Positions 8,384 to 18,891 of a stretch of DNA of 64,000 bases are shown one piece after another. Position 1 is the first letter of the stretch. Every line of letters starts with the position of its first letter. Below the pieces are notes generated by a model that was given only the letters and a program-made list of their open reading frames with translations, did not search any database and had not been told where the DNA came from. Origin of the DNA: Shewanella sp. KT0246 (lineage in GTDB: Bacteria > Pseudomonadota > Gammaproteobacteria > Enterobacterales > Shewanellaceae); the NCBI RefSeq assembly GCF_019654955.1, contig NZ_BPEV01000014.1, positions 54,512 to 118,511 of the forward strand, written 5' to 3'. The position numbers were made by a program, and so were the translations under genes.

Positions 8384-11206
8384 TTAAGCAAAGTCACGAT
8401 GTTCGCCATCGCCTTCAATGTTTGTTACGCAGCGTCCACATAATGTGGAATGTGACTCGATAGTGCCGACATCTTCACTGTAGTGCCAACAGCGGTCACA
8501 CTTCTGTGCACTGCTTTTCGCAACCATTAACTTAAGTGAAGCAAGCTCTGTTTCAATCGCATCAGTCGGTGCACTTTCTACTGTTTCAACATCTGTTTTT
8601 GAAGTCAGTAATACAAAGCGTAATTCATTATCAACTTTTGCTAACTGAGCAGCTAATTCGCTATCGGCATATAAGGTCACTTCAGCTTCTAAAGAGCCAC
8701 CAATACGTTTGTCACGACGGGCTTGCTCAAGCACTTTGTTCACTTCATTACGAACAGTCAGTAACTGCTGCCAGTAATCATCACTTAAATCGCCATCTAA
8801 TGTGACTGATTCAAGCCCTTGATACCATTCTTCAGTGAATACAAACTCAGTTCGTTCGCCTGGTAATAATTTCCAGATTTCATCAGCAGTAAAGCTTAGT
8901 ACTGGCGCAATCCAACGAACCATCGCTTCAGCAATATGGTAAAGCGCTGATTGACAGCTACGACGAGCGTGACCATCTTGCTTCGCTGTGTACTGGCGAT
9001 CTTTAATAATATCTAAGTAAAAGCTACCTAACTCAACTGAACAGAATTGCATTAACTTCTGAGTCACTGAGTGGAAGTTATATTGCTCGTAAGCTTCAAT
9101 TATTTCACTTTGAAGCGCGGCTGCACGACGTACAACCCAGCGATCAAGTGATACCATATCTTCAGTCGCAATCATGTCAGTTTCTGGATTAAAGCCATTC
9201 AAGTTAGCTAATAAGAAACGCGCTGTGTTACGAATACGGCGATATGAATCAGCACTACGATTTAGAATTTCATCAGAAACCGTCATTTCACCGCTGTAAT
9301 CAGTAGCAGCTACCCATAAACGAAGAATATCTGCACCTAGTTTATTGATCACTTGAAGTGGCGCGATGACGTTACCAACAGATTTCGACATCTTGCGGCC
9401 TTTACCATCAACGGTAAAACCATGGGTTAATACTTGCTTGTATGGTGCTTTACCATTCATAGCAGTAGAAATCATGAGTGAAGACATAAACCAACCACGA
9501 TGTTGATCGCTACCTTCAAGGTATAAATCAATGTCATGGCCTTGGAATTCAGGTCGTGATGCAACAACTGATGAGAAAGTTGAACCAGAGTCATACCAAA
9601 CGTCTAAAGTATCAGTTACTTTACGGTATTGCTCAGCTTCATCGCCAATCAGCTCACTGATTTCAAGATCCCACCACGCTTGGATGCCTTCTTGCTCAAT
9701 GCGATGGGCAACACGTTCCATAATAGCAACGCTATCAGGGTGTAACTCATCGGTTTCACGGTTAACCAATAATGTGATTGGTACGCCCCAAGTACGTTGG
9801 CGTGAAATACACCAGTCAGGACGGTTCTCAACCATTTTTTCAATACGGCTTTGACCCCAATCAGGGATCCATTGAGTTTGCTCAATTTCACCCAATGCTT
9901 GCTTACGTAAACCATGGTTATCCATCGAGATAAACCATTGCGGTGTAGCGCGGAAAATAATGGGGGTTTTGTGGCGCCAACAGTGCGGGTAACTATGGCG
10001 ATAAGCCACATGATGTAATAGTTGACCTTTTTCTTCTAACAGCTCAACAACACTCTTGTTCGCTTTAAATACGTGTTGACCAGCAAAGAATTCAGTATCA
10101 GCTTTGTATACACCGTTATCACCAACTGGATTGGCAACTTCTAATCCATACTTTTGACCAACAACGTAATCGTCTTGACCGTGGCCAGGAGCGGTATGAA
10201 CAACACCAGTACCTGCTTCAGTTGTTACGTGGTCACCTAAAATTGCCGGCACATCAAATGCTGACAAAGGATGGTTAAAGCGGAGCAGCTCAAGTTCAGC
10301 GCCTTTGGCTGTACCAATAACGGTATGGCTTTCAGCTTCAAATCTAGCCAGACACGACTCAACTAACACTTCAGCTAAAATGAGAGTTTTAGTCACGCCA
10401 TCTTTAACAAATTCAACCAAACTATAATCAAGCTCAGGGCTTAGGCATAACGCGCGGTTAGCTGGAATAGTCCAAGGCGTCGTTGTCCAAATTACAGCTG
10501 AAATCGTTGATGTATAACCTTCAACACCAAACTTGGCAGCAACTGCAGTAGGCTCTACCGCATCAAAAGCAACATCGATTGCTGGTGATGTTTTGTCTTC
10601 GTATTCAACTTCTGCTTCAGCAAGAGCTGAACCACAGTCAGTACACCAATGAACAGGCTTTACACCTTTGTGTAAATGGCCACTGTCGATAACTTTTGAA
10701 AGTGAACGAACAATGTTCGCTTCAGTGCTGTAATCCATCGTTAAATATGGGTTATGCCAGTCACCTAATACGCCTAAACGAATAAAGTCATCACGCTGAC
10801 CGTCAACTTGTTTAGCGGCATACTTACGGCATTCAGCGCGGAACTCAGCAGCTGAAATCTTCTGGCCTGGCTTGCCTACTTTTTTCTCTACCATCAATTC
10901 GATCGGTAAACCGTGACAATCCCAACCTGGAACGTATGGCGCGTCAAAGCCTGCCATCGTTTTAGATTTGATGATGATGTCTTTTAAAATTTTGTTTACT
11001 GAGTGACCGATATGGATATTGCCATTCGCGTACGGAGGGCCATCATGTAAAATGAATGGTTTTCGTCCAATACGACTATCACGAATCTTTTGGTAAAGTT
11101 CGTTTTGAGTCCAACGGTTTAACATTTCTGGCTCACGATTAGCCAGATTACCGCGCATCGGAAAATCTGTTTCCGGCAAATTCAACGTAGATTTATAGTC
11201 GGTCAT
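8384..11206 (-). CDS. ileS: Isoleucyl-tRNA synthetase
   Basis: 940 aa class I aminoacyl-tRNA synthetase, the bacterial type length. HIGH signature is [10 protein letters not shown] near residue 65, the CP1 editing domain follows with its [11 protein letters not shown] motif, and KMSKS appears as [10 protein letters not shown]. The C-terminal zinc finger is intact: CDRCWHY and LCGRCVTNI provide four cysteines. Charges tRNA-Ile and edits Val-tRNA. Cotranscribed with ribF upstream and lspA downstream. Confidence 0.98.
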   Translation of the reverse strand: MTDYKSTLNLPETDFPMRGNLANREPEMLNRWTQNELYQKIRDSRIGRKPFILHDGPPYANGNIHIGHSVNKILKDIIIKSKTMAGFDAPYVPGWDCHGLPIELMVEKKVGKPGQKISAAEFRAECRKYAAKQVDGQRDDFIRLGVLGDWHNPYLTMDYSTEANIVRSLSKVIDSGHLHKGVKPVHWCTDCGSALAEAEVEYEDKTSPAIDVAFDAVEPTAVAAKFGVEGYTSTISAVIWTTTPWTIPANRALCLSPELDYSLVEFVKDGVTKTLILAEVLVESCLARFEAESHTVIGTAKGAELELLRFNHPLSAFDVPAILGDHVTTEAGTGVVHTAPGHGQDDYVVGQKYGLEVANPVGDNGVYKADTEFFAGQHVFKANKSVVELLEEKGQLLHHVAYRHSYPHCWRHKTPIIFRATPQWFISMDNHGLRKQALGEIEQTQWIPDWGQSRIEKMVENRPDWCISRQRTWGVPITLLVNRETDELHPDSVAIMERVAHRIEQEGIQAWWDLEISELIGDEAEQYRKVTDTLDVWYDSGSTFSSVVASRPEFQGHDIDLYLEGSDQHRGWFMSSLMISTAMNGKAPYKQVLTHGFTVDGKGRKMSKSVGNVIAPLQVINKLGADILRLWVAATDYSGEMTVSDEILNRSADSYRRIRNTARFLLANLNGFNPETDMIATEDMVSLDRWVVRRAAALQSEIIEAYEQYNFHSVTQKLMQFCSVELGSFYLDIIKDRQYTAKQDGHARRSCQSALYHIAEAMVRWIAPVLSFTADEIWKLLPGERTEFVFTEEWYQGLESVTLDGDLSDDYWQQLLTVRNEVNKVLEQARRDKRIGGSLEAEVTLYADSELAAQLAKVDNELRFVLLTSKTDVETVESAPTDAIETELASLKLMVAKSSAQKCDRCWHYSEDVGTIESHSTLCGRCVTNIEGDGEHRDFA

Positions 11207-11238
11207 TGATCCTATACCATTAATTGGGCTGATTTATT

Positions 11239-12174
11239 TCAACCTGCATCATTGCCAAATAAAGCTTTTGCTTCATTTGCATCATTCAAAATTTGTTTTT
11301 TCAGTGCTTCCAATGATTCGAACGGATGTTCATCACGGATTTTTGCCACCAATTCTACTTCAACACGTTTACTGTATAAGTCACCGTCGAAATCAAATAA
11401 GTGCACTTCTAGCTGGCAGACTTGCCCATCAACTGTTGGTCTAAACCCAACATTGGCAACGCCCTCATAAATATCACTGTCATCCCAATACATTTTAACT
11501 GCAAACACACCGCGAACAGGTGAGACCTTACGTTTCAAGGCAATATTTGCTGTTGGAAAACCTATGGTTCTTCCTAACTTTTGACCGTGAGCAACACGGC
11601 CTGTTAACACAAAGGGGTGGCCTAATAATCTTCTTGCATGCTCTAAATTACCTAAAGCAAGTTGTTCTCTTACCGCTGTTGAGCTCACTCTTATAGAGCC
11701 TAAAATAAAGCTCTGTGTGCTAACAACCGTAAATCCAAACTTTTTACCTGCGGCTACCAGCATTTCAAAAGTGCCAGTTCTGTTTTTACCAAAGCAAAAA
11801 TCATCCCCAACAACTAAATACTTAACGCCGAGTTTTTTAACGAGTAAATCTTCAATAAACTGCTCAGCAGGTTGATTGGCAAAATGACTATTAAAATTAA
11901 CACAAAGCAGGCGATCAATATTGAGCTCATCAAGTAAACTAATTTTATCCCGTAGCAAACTAATTCTTGCTGGGGCATCTTGCTGACGGAAAAGCTCTTG
12001 TGGTTGAGGTTCAAACGTCATCACTACAGCAGGTAGCTGAAAATGCTTTGCCTTATTAACTAAGTTATTAAGCACTTGCGCATGACCACGATGCACACCA
12101 TCAAAGTTACCAATAGTGAGCACGCACCCATGATGCGAAGGTAAAATATTGTGTATACCGCGGATTAGTTCCAT
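11239..12174 (-). CDS. ribF: Bifunctional riboflavin kinase / FAD synthetase
   Basis: 311 aa. N-terminal nucleotidyltransferase domain with LTIGNFDGVHRGH (ATP site) and a C-terminal flavokinase domain with HGQKLGRTIGFPTANI, the kinase signature. Makes FMN then FAD in the cytosol. Position between murJ and ileS is the conserved gammaproteobacterial order. ATG start at the expected MELIRGIHN N-terminus. Confidence 0.97.
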   Translation of the reverse strand: MELIRGIHNILPSHHGCVLTIGNFDGVHRGHAQVLNNLVNKAKHFQLPAVVMTFEPQPQELFRQQDAPARISLLRDKISLLDELNIDRLLCVNFNSHFANQPAEQFIEDLLVKKLGVKYLVVGDDFCFGKNRTGTFEMLVAAGKKFGFTVVSTQSFILGSIRVSSTAVREQLALGNLEHARRLLGHPFVLTGRVAHGQKLGRTIGFPTANIALKRKVSPVRGVFAVKMYWDDSDIYEGVANVGFRPTVDGQVCQLEVHLFDFDGDLYSKRVEVELVAKIRDEHPFESLEALKKQILNDANEAKALFGNDAG

Positions 12175-12238
12175 TACGCCAATTAACTGCTACTGTAAAT
12201 CGGCTGATTATATACTAGATAGATTCGATAATCAGCAT

Positions 12239-13798
12239 TCATGATTGACGTTTCATCTTCCAAGGTCTCAGCCCCATTAATACCAAGCTCAATAAATAAA
12301 CACCAGCCCCTGAACCGATGAGTTTAAGCAGGGTTACCACTTTGACCATCATCGACATTTCTAGCCACAATAATTGCGCGGGTAAAGTATAAATAAGCAT
12401 TACAGCCATTATCGCGGTAGCAAGCACTATCTTTAAGAAAAATACTAATGTGGCACGACTAAATCGGTACACTCCTGCAATATGAAGTCCTCGATATAAT
12501 AAAACCGCATTGAGTAAAGCAGACATAGAAGTCGCAATAGCAAGACCAACATAACCAAAAGGGATGGCGAAAATAATGTTAAACACCATATTGCTAATCA
12601 TGGCGATAATGCCGTATTTAACAGGAGTTTTAGTATCCTGACGTGAAAAATATCCCGGAGCTAGAACTTTGATCATCATAAAGCTAAGTAAGCCACAACC
12701 ATATGCAACTAAACTGTATGAGGCCATTTCAACATCTGTCACTGAAAAGGCACCGCGCATAAATAACACCATAAGCATCGGCTGAGCTAAAATAATTAAC
12801 CCTAACATCGCTGGCGCGCCAAGTAGTAAAATCGCTCTAACGCCCCAGTCCATGGTATCGCTAAAATCTGTTCCCTTTGCATCAACATGCTTTTTAGATA
12901 ATGCCGGTAATATAACCGTTGCAATAGCAATACCAAACAACCCTAATGGGAACTCGAGCAACCTGTCTGAGTAATAAAGCCAACTTATTGAGCCTGTCAT
13001 CAAGAATGAGGCAATAAAGGTATCGAACAGTAAGTTAATTTGAGAAACCGACACCCCGAATAATGCAGGTATCATTAGCGTTCTAATTTTTACAACGCCA
13101 GGGTGATTCCATCCCCAAGAAGGTTTAACTAACGCATTTTCGCGTAATAAAAATGGCAGTTGAAATAAAAACTGCACTAAACCACCTGTAAATACGCCCC
13201 ACGCTAATGCCAGCTCAGGTTGTTGCATTGCTGGCGCAAAATAAAGTGCTGCAACAATAATCGTAATGTTTAAAAAAACAGGTGTAAAAGCAGATACTGC
13301 AAATTTGCCACGGGTATTCAGAATTGAACCTGCTAAAGCGGTCAATGTAATAAACCATAAATACGGAAAAGTAATTTTAAGCATTAATGATGCAAGCTCA
13401 AACTTGTCAGCATCAGGGCCATCATTTAGCCAGTCATAAAACCAACCACCTGCAAATAGCGCTGCAAGAATGGGCGAGGCAATTACACCTAATAAAGTAA
13501 CCACGCTGACAATGCCCCCAAGCGTACCTGCAACTTTAGCAAGTAACTCTCTGGTTTCTTCAGGGGTGTGTTTTTGTTGATATTCAGTGAGCACAGGCAC
13601 AAACGCCTGTGCAAATGCACCTTCAGCAAACAGTCGACGTAAAAAATTGGGGATTTTATTGGCAAAAATAAACACATCAGCGCTACTACCTGCGCCCATC
13701 AAGTTTGCTATTACCACATCTCTTATCAGGCCTAATACTCTTGATACCAATGTCATCACACTGACAATTGCACCTGATTTTAATAGCTTTTTACTCAA
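12239..13798 (-). CDS. murJ: Lipid II flippase MurJ
   Basis: 519 aa polytopic MOP-superfamily membrane protein with about 14 hydrophobic segments. It starts LSKKLLKSGAIVSVMTLVSR and has the conserved RVLGLIRD and FFRRLFAEGAFAQAFVPV-type loop (here NFLRRLFAEGAFAQAF). I place the start at the TTG at 13798, because GGAGGGG lies a few bases upstream and MSKKLLKSG is the usual N-terminus; an ATG at 13810 sits before that site and has a poor one. Flips lipid II across the inner membrane for peptidoglycan synthesis. Divergent from rpsT. Confidence 0.94.
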   Translation of the reverse strand: MSKKLLKSGAIVSVMTLVSRVLGLIRDVVIANLMGAGSSADVFIFANKIPNFLRRLFAEGAFAQAFVPVLTEYQQKHTPEETRELLAKVAGTLGGIVSVVTLLGVIASPILAALFAGGWFYDWLNDGPDADKFELASLMLKITFPYLWFITLTALAGSILNTRGKFAVSAFTPVFLNITIIVAALYFAPAMQQPELALAWGVFTGGLVQFLFQLPFLLRENALVKPSWGWNHPGVVKIRTLMIPALFGVSVSQINLLFDTFIASFLMTGSISWLYYSDRLLEFPLGLFGIAIATVILPALSKKHVDAKGTDFSDTMDWGVRAILLLGAPAMLGLIILAQPMLMVLFMRGAFSVTDVEMASYSLVAYGCGLLSFMMIKVLAPGYFSRQDTKTPVKYGIIAMISNMVFNIIFAIPFGYVGLAIATSMSALLNAVLLYRGLHIAGVYRFSRATLVFFLKIVLATAIMAVMLIYTLPAQLLWLEMSMMVKVVTLLKLIGSGAGVYLLSLVLMGLRPWKMKRQS

Positions 13799-13884
13799 GC
13801 ACCCCTCCATAGCAGTTTGCTAATGAATTATTAAACGCGGATATATCTCAATTTTTCAATTCTAATGCTGTTTATGCAATACAA

Positions 13885-13897
13885 GAACTGGTAGAAT
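13885..13897 (+). promoter_or_regulatory. Possible extended -10 promoter for rpsT
   Basis: ACTGGTAGAAT contains a TGn extension and a TAGAAT -10 element (13892-13897). I see no good -35 at 17 bases. It would give a leader of about 150 bases before the rpsT TTG start. Position and motif only; the leader could hold an S20 feedback site. Confidence 0.35.
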
Positions 13898-14053
13898 GCG
13901 CCACATCTTACACGAGTTGGGTTGAAGATAACCGAGCAAGGTAGTTTTATTTGTCTTTTTGAGGATATTTCTGCCATATTCATTGACAAAATGAATAAAA
14001 GCAGGCATATTCCTCGCCCTCAAAGTATTAATCCCAGTTTTAGGAGTTGCACC

Positions 14054-14320
14054 TTGGCTAATAGCAAGTCTGCAAAGAAGCGCGCGCTTCAATCTGAAAA
14101 ACGTCGTCAGCATAATGCTAGTCGTCGTTCAATGTTACGTACATACGTTAAACGTGTTATCGCTGCTATCCAGAGCGGTGACCACAAAGCGGCTACAGAA
14201 GCATTCGCAGAAGCACAACCAATTGTTGACCGTATGGCGACTAAAGGCCTTATTCACAAGAATAAAGCTGCTCGTCAAAAGGCACGTCTAAACACAAGAA
14301 TCAAAGCAATCGCTGCTTAA
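14054..14320 (+). CDS. rpsT: 30S ribosomal protein S20
   Basis: 88 codons, the family length. Begins with TTG at 14054, preceded by TAGGAG at 7-8 bases, and reads (M)[21 protein letters not shown], the S20 N-terminus. Non-AUG initiation of rpsT is known in E. coli, where the UUG is linked to autogenous control. Upstream in-frame codons exist but would give a non-homologous extension. Highly basic, binds 16S rRNA in the small subunit. Monocistronic, with its own terminator. Confidence 0.97.
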   Translation: MANSKSAKKRALQSEKRRQHNASRRSMLRTYVKRVIAAIQSGDHKAATEAFAEAQPIVDRMATKGLIHKNKAARQKARLNTRIKAIAA

Positions 14321-14340
14321 TTTTGTGATTTAGTCTTTAA

Positions 14341-14365
14341 AAAACCGGCTTAGGCCGGTTTTTTT
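14341..14365 (+). terminator. Terminator of rpsT
   Basis: AACCGGC / GCCGGTT stem with a short loop, then eight T. Confidence 0.92.
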
Positions 14366-14461
14366 ATGTCTGAAATTTGTCTCAGTCTAGCAATCCCTGC
14401 CTATCTTCAAACTCTCACCTAAGTTCAGATTCAACCCCAAGCGATTCATTAAAGATTTAAC

Positions 14462-14516
14462 AAAAAAAACGCCTTAATCATTACTTACATAGTGTAAGCA
14501 TAATTAAGACGCTTTT
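14462..14516 (-). terminator. Long imperfect hairpin ending the ArsR-family gene
   Basis: Imperfect inverted repeat of about 20 bases per arm (GCGTCTTAATTATGCTTACAC against ACGCCTTAATCATTACTTACA, with mismatches), followed on the minus strand by eight T. Lies 20 bases after the stop of the regulator gene. Confidence 0.75.
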
Positions 14517-14535
14517 AGCATGCCCAACTTTGCCA

Positions 14536-14832
14536 TTAGTGGCAGTATAAGTTGTCCAATACTTTGATTAACTCACGTACTTCTTCACTTTTCAGCGAAT
14601 AGAAAACAGTTTGGGCTTCTTTACGTGTACAAACGAGATTGTCTTTTCTTAGCCAAGCTAAATGCTGCGATAATGCAGATTGGCTTAGACCTAGTTTTTT
14701 GTTCATCTCACCAACGCACATTTCACCTTCATTAAGCAAATGACACAAAATAAACAGACGACGTTCATTTGCTAGTGCTTTCAGCATTACTACAGCATGA
14801 TCTGCACGCTGTTGCATTAATTCAATATTCAT
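14536..14832 (-). CDS. ArsR/SmtB-family repressor, YgaV/SqrR/BigR-like sulfur sensor
   Basis: 98 aa winged-helix protein. The recognition helix is in GLSQSALSQHLAWLRKDNLV. The closest family I can recall is the YgaV/SqrR/BigR group: it shares LLKAL..ERR..ILC and ends VLDNLYCH. Cys30 and Cys97 occupy the places of the reactive dithiol pair that forms a tetrasulfide link in that group; Cys39 and Cys65 are extra. No SmtB-type metal-binding alpha-5 His cluster is seen. ATG 14832 is chosen, with GAGGAGA upstream; a GTG one codon earlier is possible. Divergent from the M28 peptidase gene; no sulfide-oxidation gene is adjacent, so its targets are unknown. Confidence 0.82.
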   Translation of the reverse strand: MNIELMQQRADHAVVMLKALANERRLFILCHLLNEGEMCVGEMNKKLGLSQSALSQHLAWLRKDNLVCTRKEAQTVFYSLKSEEVRELIKVLDNLYCH

Positions 14833-14967
14833 CACGCGCTTGGTTCTCCTCAATCATCTCCTTGGCTAATATAGCCTTCCCTAACAAATAGGGCAGCGAC
14901 ATGAAGCACACTTTTTGGTAGATTGTTTTTAAAAGTGAGACTTAGCTAATAAAAATGAAGGAAACTC

Positions 14968-16413
14968 ATGAAAAACTACAATAAGACTCTCTGCGCTGCG
15001 ACGATTTTTACAGCAATATCAGGTTGTCAGAACTATACAAATGATACACAAGTAACAAATGCAACTAATGTAGAAAACACTAACAACAATCAAATTAGTC
15101 AAACGTTAGCTCAAAAAGCTTTAGCTTCTTCATTGGGTTATGACATTGTTGAGTCATTAACTGTAGAAGTCGGTCCTAGATTGGCGGGTTCAGAGAAAGA
15201 TATCATTGCGGTTAACTGGGCAATGAATAAACTAGAATCTTTAGGGTTTGATAAAGTTTACAAAGAATCTGTTCAAGTACCAGCTTGGTCTCGTGGCAGC
15301 GCCAAAGCATCAATTATAGCCCCTTTTGAGCAACCTCTTGTTATCAGTGCCTTGGGTGGTAGTGTCGCGACACCAACAGATGGCTTAGAAGCCCAAATTA
15401 TTAGGTTTGATACCCTCGCTGATTTACAAGCTGCAGATCCTGAAGCTGTAAAAGGCAAAATTGCTTTTATTGACCATAAAACAGAAAGGCATATCAGCGG
15501 TAAGGGTTATGGTCAATCCGTAGGCGGACGTTCAAGAGGCGCTGTAGCCGCTGCTGAAAAAGGGGCTGTGGCCGTAGTCATTCGCTCAATTGGAACAGAT
15601 CATGACCGTATGGCCCATACTGGCATGATGCGTTACAAAGAAGGTGTTGCTAAAATTCCCGCTGCAGCGCTTTCAGCACCCGATGCTGACATGATCAATT
15701 CAATGCTAAAGCGTGATAGCAACATCACGTTATCTTTAAACTTAAGCTCTAAAAATTTAGGCGTTGCCACTTCATATAATGTGATAGCTGAAGTCACCGG
15801 AAGCAATAAGCCAGATGAAGTAGTGTTAATTGGTGCTCATCTTGATTCTTGGGATGAAGGGACTGGCGCAATTGATGATGGTGCAGGCGTCGCAATCGTC
15901 ACCGCTGCAGCTAAACTAATTCAAGATCTGCCACAAAAGCCGGCTAGAACAATCAGAGTGGTGTTATATGCAGCTGAAGAGGTCGGACTCGTGGGCGGTA
16001 AAGCTTACGCAAAGCAGCACGCGAATGAATTAACTAAGCACTATATCGCTGCAGAGTCAGATTTTGGCGCTGGAGAAATTTATCAAATAGACTTTAATGT
16101 CAATCCTGCAGTGTTCGAGCAAGTAAAGGCCGAACACAGTGCGATGACAATTAATGGCGTTAAGCTTGGTAATAATAAAGCAACTGGCGGCCCTGACGTA
16201 TCAATGATGCCTTCATTAGGTGTCCCTGTTGCATCACTAAGACAAGACGGTACGGATTACTTCGACTATCATCACACGCCGAATGACACGCTAGATAAAA
16301 TTGATCCTAAAGCGTTAGCGCAAAATGTCGCAGCCTATGCGCAATTCGCTTATATCATGGCGCAGTCAGAATTAGATTTGCGTCCGCTAGCTAAAAAAGA
16401 AGATAAAAAGTAG
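14968..16413 (+). CDS. Exported M28-family metallopeptidase, carboxypeptidase Q-like lipoprotein
   Basis: 481 aa. The N-terminus MKNYNKTLCAATIFTAISGC ends in a lipobox (ISGC, Cys20), so it is probably a lipoprotein; the residue after Cys is Gln, not Asp, so outer membrane placement is likely. Zinc ligands appear in GAHLDSWDEGTGAIDDGAG, in AAEEVGLVGG, in AAESDFG, and as His in YFDYHHTPNDTLD. A PA-type insert lies around residues 130-240. The HLDSWD..GAIDDGAG pattern matches the plasma glutamate carboxypeptidase group, so dipeptide or peptide hydrolysis is expected. Good ribosome site GAAGGAAA. Monocistronic. Confidence 0.88.
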   Translation: MKNYNKTLCAATIFTAISGCQNYTNDTQVTNATNVENTNNNQISQTLAQKALASSLGYDIVESLTVEVGPRLAGSEKDIIAVNWAMNKLESLGFDKVYKESVQVPAWSRGSAKASIIAPFEQPLVISALGGSVATPTDGLEAQIIRFDTLADLQAADPEAVKGKIAFIDHKTERHISGKGYGQSVGGRSRGAVAAAEKGAVAVVIRSIGTDHDRMAHTGMMRYKEGVAKIPAAALSAPDADMINSMLKRDSNITLSLNLSSKNLGVATSYNVIAEVTGSNKPDEVVLIGAHLDSWDEGTGAIDDGAGVAIVTAAAKLIQDLPQKPARTIRVVLYAAEEVGLVGGKAYAKQHANELTKHYIAAESDFGAGEIYQIDFNVNPAVFEQVKAEHSAMTINGVKLGNNKATGGPDVSMMPSLGVPVASLRQDGTDYFDYHHTPNDTLDKIDPKALAQNVAAYAQFAYIMAQSELDLRPLAKKEDKK

Positions 16414-16440
16414 CAAAGCTCACTTTACTTAAAGTATAAA

Positions 16441-16469
16441 AAAAGCAGCTAATAAGCTGCTTTTTTTTA
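16441..16469 (+). terminator. Terminator of the M28 gene, probably bidirectional
   Basis: AGCAGC / GCTGCT with AAA and T8 flanks. It lies between two convergent genes and has A and T tracts on both sides, so it can serve yaaA as well. Confidence 0.9.
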
Positions 16470-16509
16470 TTCGGTTTTCAAACCTATTCTTTTCTGTAAA
16501 AAAATTAAC

Positions 16510-17289
16510 CTACTGGTTTCTTTCTTCACGTAAAAAAACTGGAGAAGCAGGCGTCGATAGCTCTTCACTATAATAATAACCATCGGCGTCAAATTGTTGA
16601 ATCCCAGCTAACGTATTAATGCCATTATCAATTAAATATCTCGCCATTAGGCCGCGGGCTTTTTTAGCATAAAAACTAATTACCTTATATTGACCATTTT
16701 TACAGTCTTTAAAAGCCGGGGTGATTAATGTCGCTTTTAATTGCTTTGGTTTTACAGCTTTAAAATATTCGTTTGAGGCTAAATTTACAATAATGTCGTC
16801 AGATTGCTCTGTAACCGCGGCATTAATTTCATCAGTGATAACCTCACCCCAAAATGCATAAAGGTTTTTACCTTTTGAGTTAGCTAAACTGGTGCCCATT
16901 TCTAAGCGGTATGCCTGCATTAAATCAAGCGGCTTTAACAGCCCATATAAACCAGAAAGAATGCGCAGATGTTGCTGAGCTTTATTAATTTGCTGCTCTG
17001 TCATTGAGTCAGCATCAAGCCCAGTATAAACATCCCCTCTAAATGCAAACATGGCTTGCTTGGCGTTATCAAGGTTGAAGTTAGGTTGCCATTCACTAAA
17101 CCTTGCCGCGTTTAAGCCTGCAATCTTATCACTGACTTTCATTAATGAAGCAATATCTACTGGGGTAAGTTCGCGACAAACTTCAATCAATTGCTGACTA
17201 TGATCTAATAAAGTGGGTTGAGTAAATGACGAGGTCTTAGCTGCGGTATCGAAATCTAAGGTTTTTGCTGGAGAAACTAATACTAACAT
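16510..17289 (-). CDS. yaaA: Peroxide stress protein YaaA (DUF328/UPF0246)
   Basis: 259 aa, the family length. Conserved N-terminus [14 protein letters not shown], the central [22 protein letters not shown] and C-terminal [13 protein letters not shown] are family hallmarks. In E. coli YaaA is induced by OxyR and limits free iron during peroxide stress; a DNA-binding role is reported for the fold. No OxyR site could be recognised here. Single gene, facing the M28 peptidase. Confidence 0.95.
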   Translation of the reverse strand: MLVLVSPAKTLDFDTAAKTSSFTQPTLLDHSQQLIEVCRELTPVDIASLMKVSDKIAGLNAARFSEWQPNFNLDNAKQAMFAFRGDVYTGLDADSMTEQQINKAQQHLRILSGLYGLLKPLDLMQAYRLEMGTSLANSKGKNLYAFWGEVITDEINAAVTEQSDDIIVNLASNEYFKAVKPKQLKATLITPAFKDCKNGQYKVISFYAKKARGLMARYLIDNGINTLAGIQQFDADGYYYSEELSTPASPVFLREERNQ

Positions 17290-17352
17290 CGTTAACTATC
17301 CTATTAAGCCATACAGTATTCAACTTTAATACTTCCTATGATACTGGGCTGA

Positions 17353-17387
17353 ATAAAAAAAACCATGCAATAAATGCATGGTTTTTT
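17353..17387 (-). terminator. Terminator of the AGCS symporter gene
   Basis: AACCATGCA / TGCATGGTT nine-base perfect stem followed on the minus strand by eight T. Confidence 0.92.
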
Positions 17388-17448
17388 AGATTGTACTAAT
17401 AGAGTTTAGTGTTCACTCATTAAAGTGGACTCTATCAATCCTTTTAAT

Positions 17449-18891
17449 CTACTTGTCAGATTCAACTGGCTTATTTTTCCAGATGCCATCTTCAAGCTGT
17501 TCAGCAAGCTCAGGGAACTTATCTGTATCGAAAACTGGTTCTTCTCCAGCTTTAACTTGTTGGCGATAATCGTTAATCACTCGAACTGCTAGACCAGATA
17601 ATAATAGTAAGGCAATGACATTCACCAGTGCCATTAAGCCCATAGATACATCTGCTAGGTTCCATACGATATTAATTTTTGCAATAGCACCAAACATCAC
17701 CATACCTAAAACCGCTAAGCGGAATAACGGTAATGCACCTTTCTTATTGCCAGAAAGATACATTACGTTGGTTTCTGCGTATGAATAGTTAGCAATAATA
17801 GAAGTGAAACAGAACAGTAAAATGGCAAAAGCAATGAACGCACCGCCCCAATCACCAACATGGGAAGATAACGCATTAATTGTCATCCCAATACCATCAC
17901 CACTACCGGCAGCATCGCCAGACAATAGAATAATCGCAGCGGTTGCAGTACAAATTACAATAGTGTCAAAGAAAACACCCATCATTTGCATATAACCTTG
18001 TGATGCCGGGTGATTTGGATTTGGTGAAGCACTCGCCGCAATATTGGCAGCACTACCCATACCCGCTTCGTTTGAGAACAGACCACGTGCAATACCTGCT
18101 TGCATAGCTTGAGCGATACTGTAAGCAACCGCACCACCAGCGGCTTCTTGCCAGCCAAATGCACTTTTAATAACCAAAGTGAAGACTGCTGGTAATTGCT
18201 CAACATTCATCAAGACAACGACAAATGCAATCGCAATGTAGGCTAGCGCCATGATAGGTACGATAACCTCAGACACTTTAGCAACCTTCTTAAGGCCACC
18301 CATAATCACTACACCACTTAATATAGCGATAGCAATACCCACATAAACTGGGTCAAAACCAAATACAGCCGTCATTGCACCAGTAATAGTATTTGCTTGA
18401 ACCGCATTAAATACTAAACCGAAACAGATAATCAGCAAGATTGAGAACAGGATCCCCATCCAACGCTGACCCAAACCTTTTTCCATATAGTAAGAAGGGC
18501 CGCCGCGGTATTGACCATCAGAATCTTTCACTTTATAGACTTGCGCTAAAGTAGATTCAATCATAGCAGTTGCCATACCTAATACAGCAATTGCCCACAT
18601 CCAGAAGACAGCACCAGGGCCTGCCATTCCGATAGCGACAGCAACACCAGCCATGTTACCCGCGCCAACACGCGCAGCCATACTGGTACAAAATACTTGG
18701 AAGGAAGATAGACCATGACGGCCAGGACGACGGCTAATCGCTAAAATTTTGATGCCGTGTGTAAAGTGAGCTATTTGAATGAAACCTAAACGTACAGTAA
18801 AAAATAAACCTGCACCAACCAGCCCGTAAACTAACAATTTACCCCAGAGTAAATCGTTCATGAAATTCACAATCGTTTCTAACATTGCCAT
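17449..18891 (-). CDS. Alanine/glycine:cation symporter (AGCS family)
   Basis: 480 aa with about 11 hydrophobic segments. Family motifs: FQVFCTSMAARVGAGNMAGVA (cation/substrate site region), GGPSYYMEKGLG, and GIARGLFSNEAGMGSAANIAA. Uses Na+ (or H+) to import alanine, glycine or related amino acids across the inner membrane. Start ATG 18891 has AAGGAA about 11 bases upstream. Monocistronic; the 542-base region before it is shared with the divergent phosphoketolase gene. Exact substrate cannot be read from sequence. Confidence 0.93.
   Translation of the reverse strand: MAMLETIVNFMNDLLWGKLLVYGLVGAGLFFTVRLGFIQIAHFTHGIKILAISRRPGRHGLSSFQVFCTSMAARVGAGNMAGVAVAIGMAGPGAVFWMWAIAVLGMATAMIESTLAQVYKVKDSDGQYRGGPSYYMEKGLGQRWMGILFSILLIICFGLVFNAVQANTITGAMTAVFGFDPVYVGIAIAILSGVVIMGGLKKVAKVSEVIVPIMALAYIAIAFVVVLMNVEQLPAVFTLVIKSAFGWQEAAGGAVAYSIAQAMQAGIARGLFSNEAGMGSAANIAASASPNPNHPASQGYMQMMGVFFDTIVICTATAAIILLSGDAAGSGDGIGMTINALSSHVGDWGGAFIAFAILLFCFTSIIANYSYAETNVMYLSGNKKGALPLFRLAVLGMVMFGAIAKINIVWNLADVSMGLMALVNVIALLLLSGLAVRVINDYRQQVKAGEEPVFDTDKFPELAEQLEDGIWKNKPVESDK

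Noticed and set aside
9531..9854. 107-codon plus-strand frame antisense to ileS
   Set aside because: Ser/Arg-rich shadow translation of the coding strand; no start signal.
9649..10011. 120-codon frame on the minus strand inside ileS
   Set aside because: It lies in another frame of a strongly conserved synthetase gene, with no family resemblance and no ribosome site.
13862..14113. 83-codon minus-strand frame over the rpsT start
   Set aside because: Overlaps the rpsT leader and coding region antisense; low-complexity basic translation, no recognisable domain.
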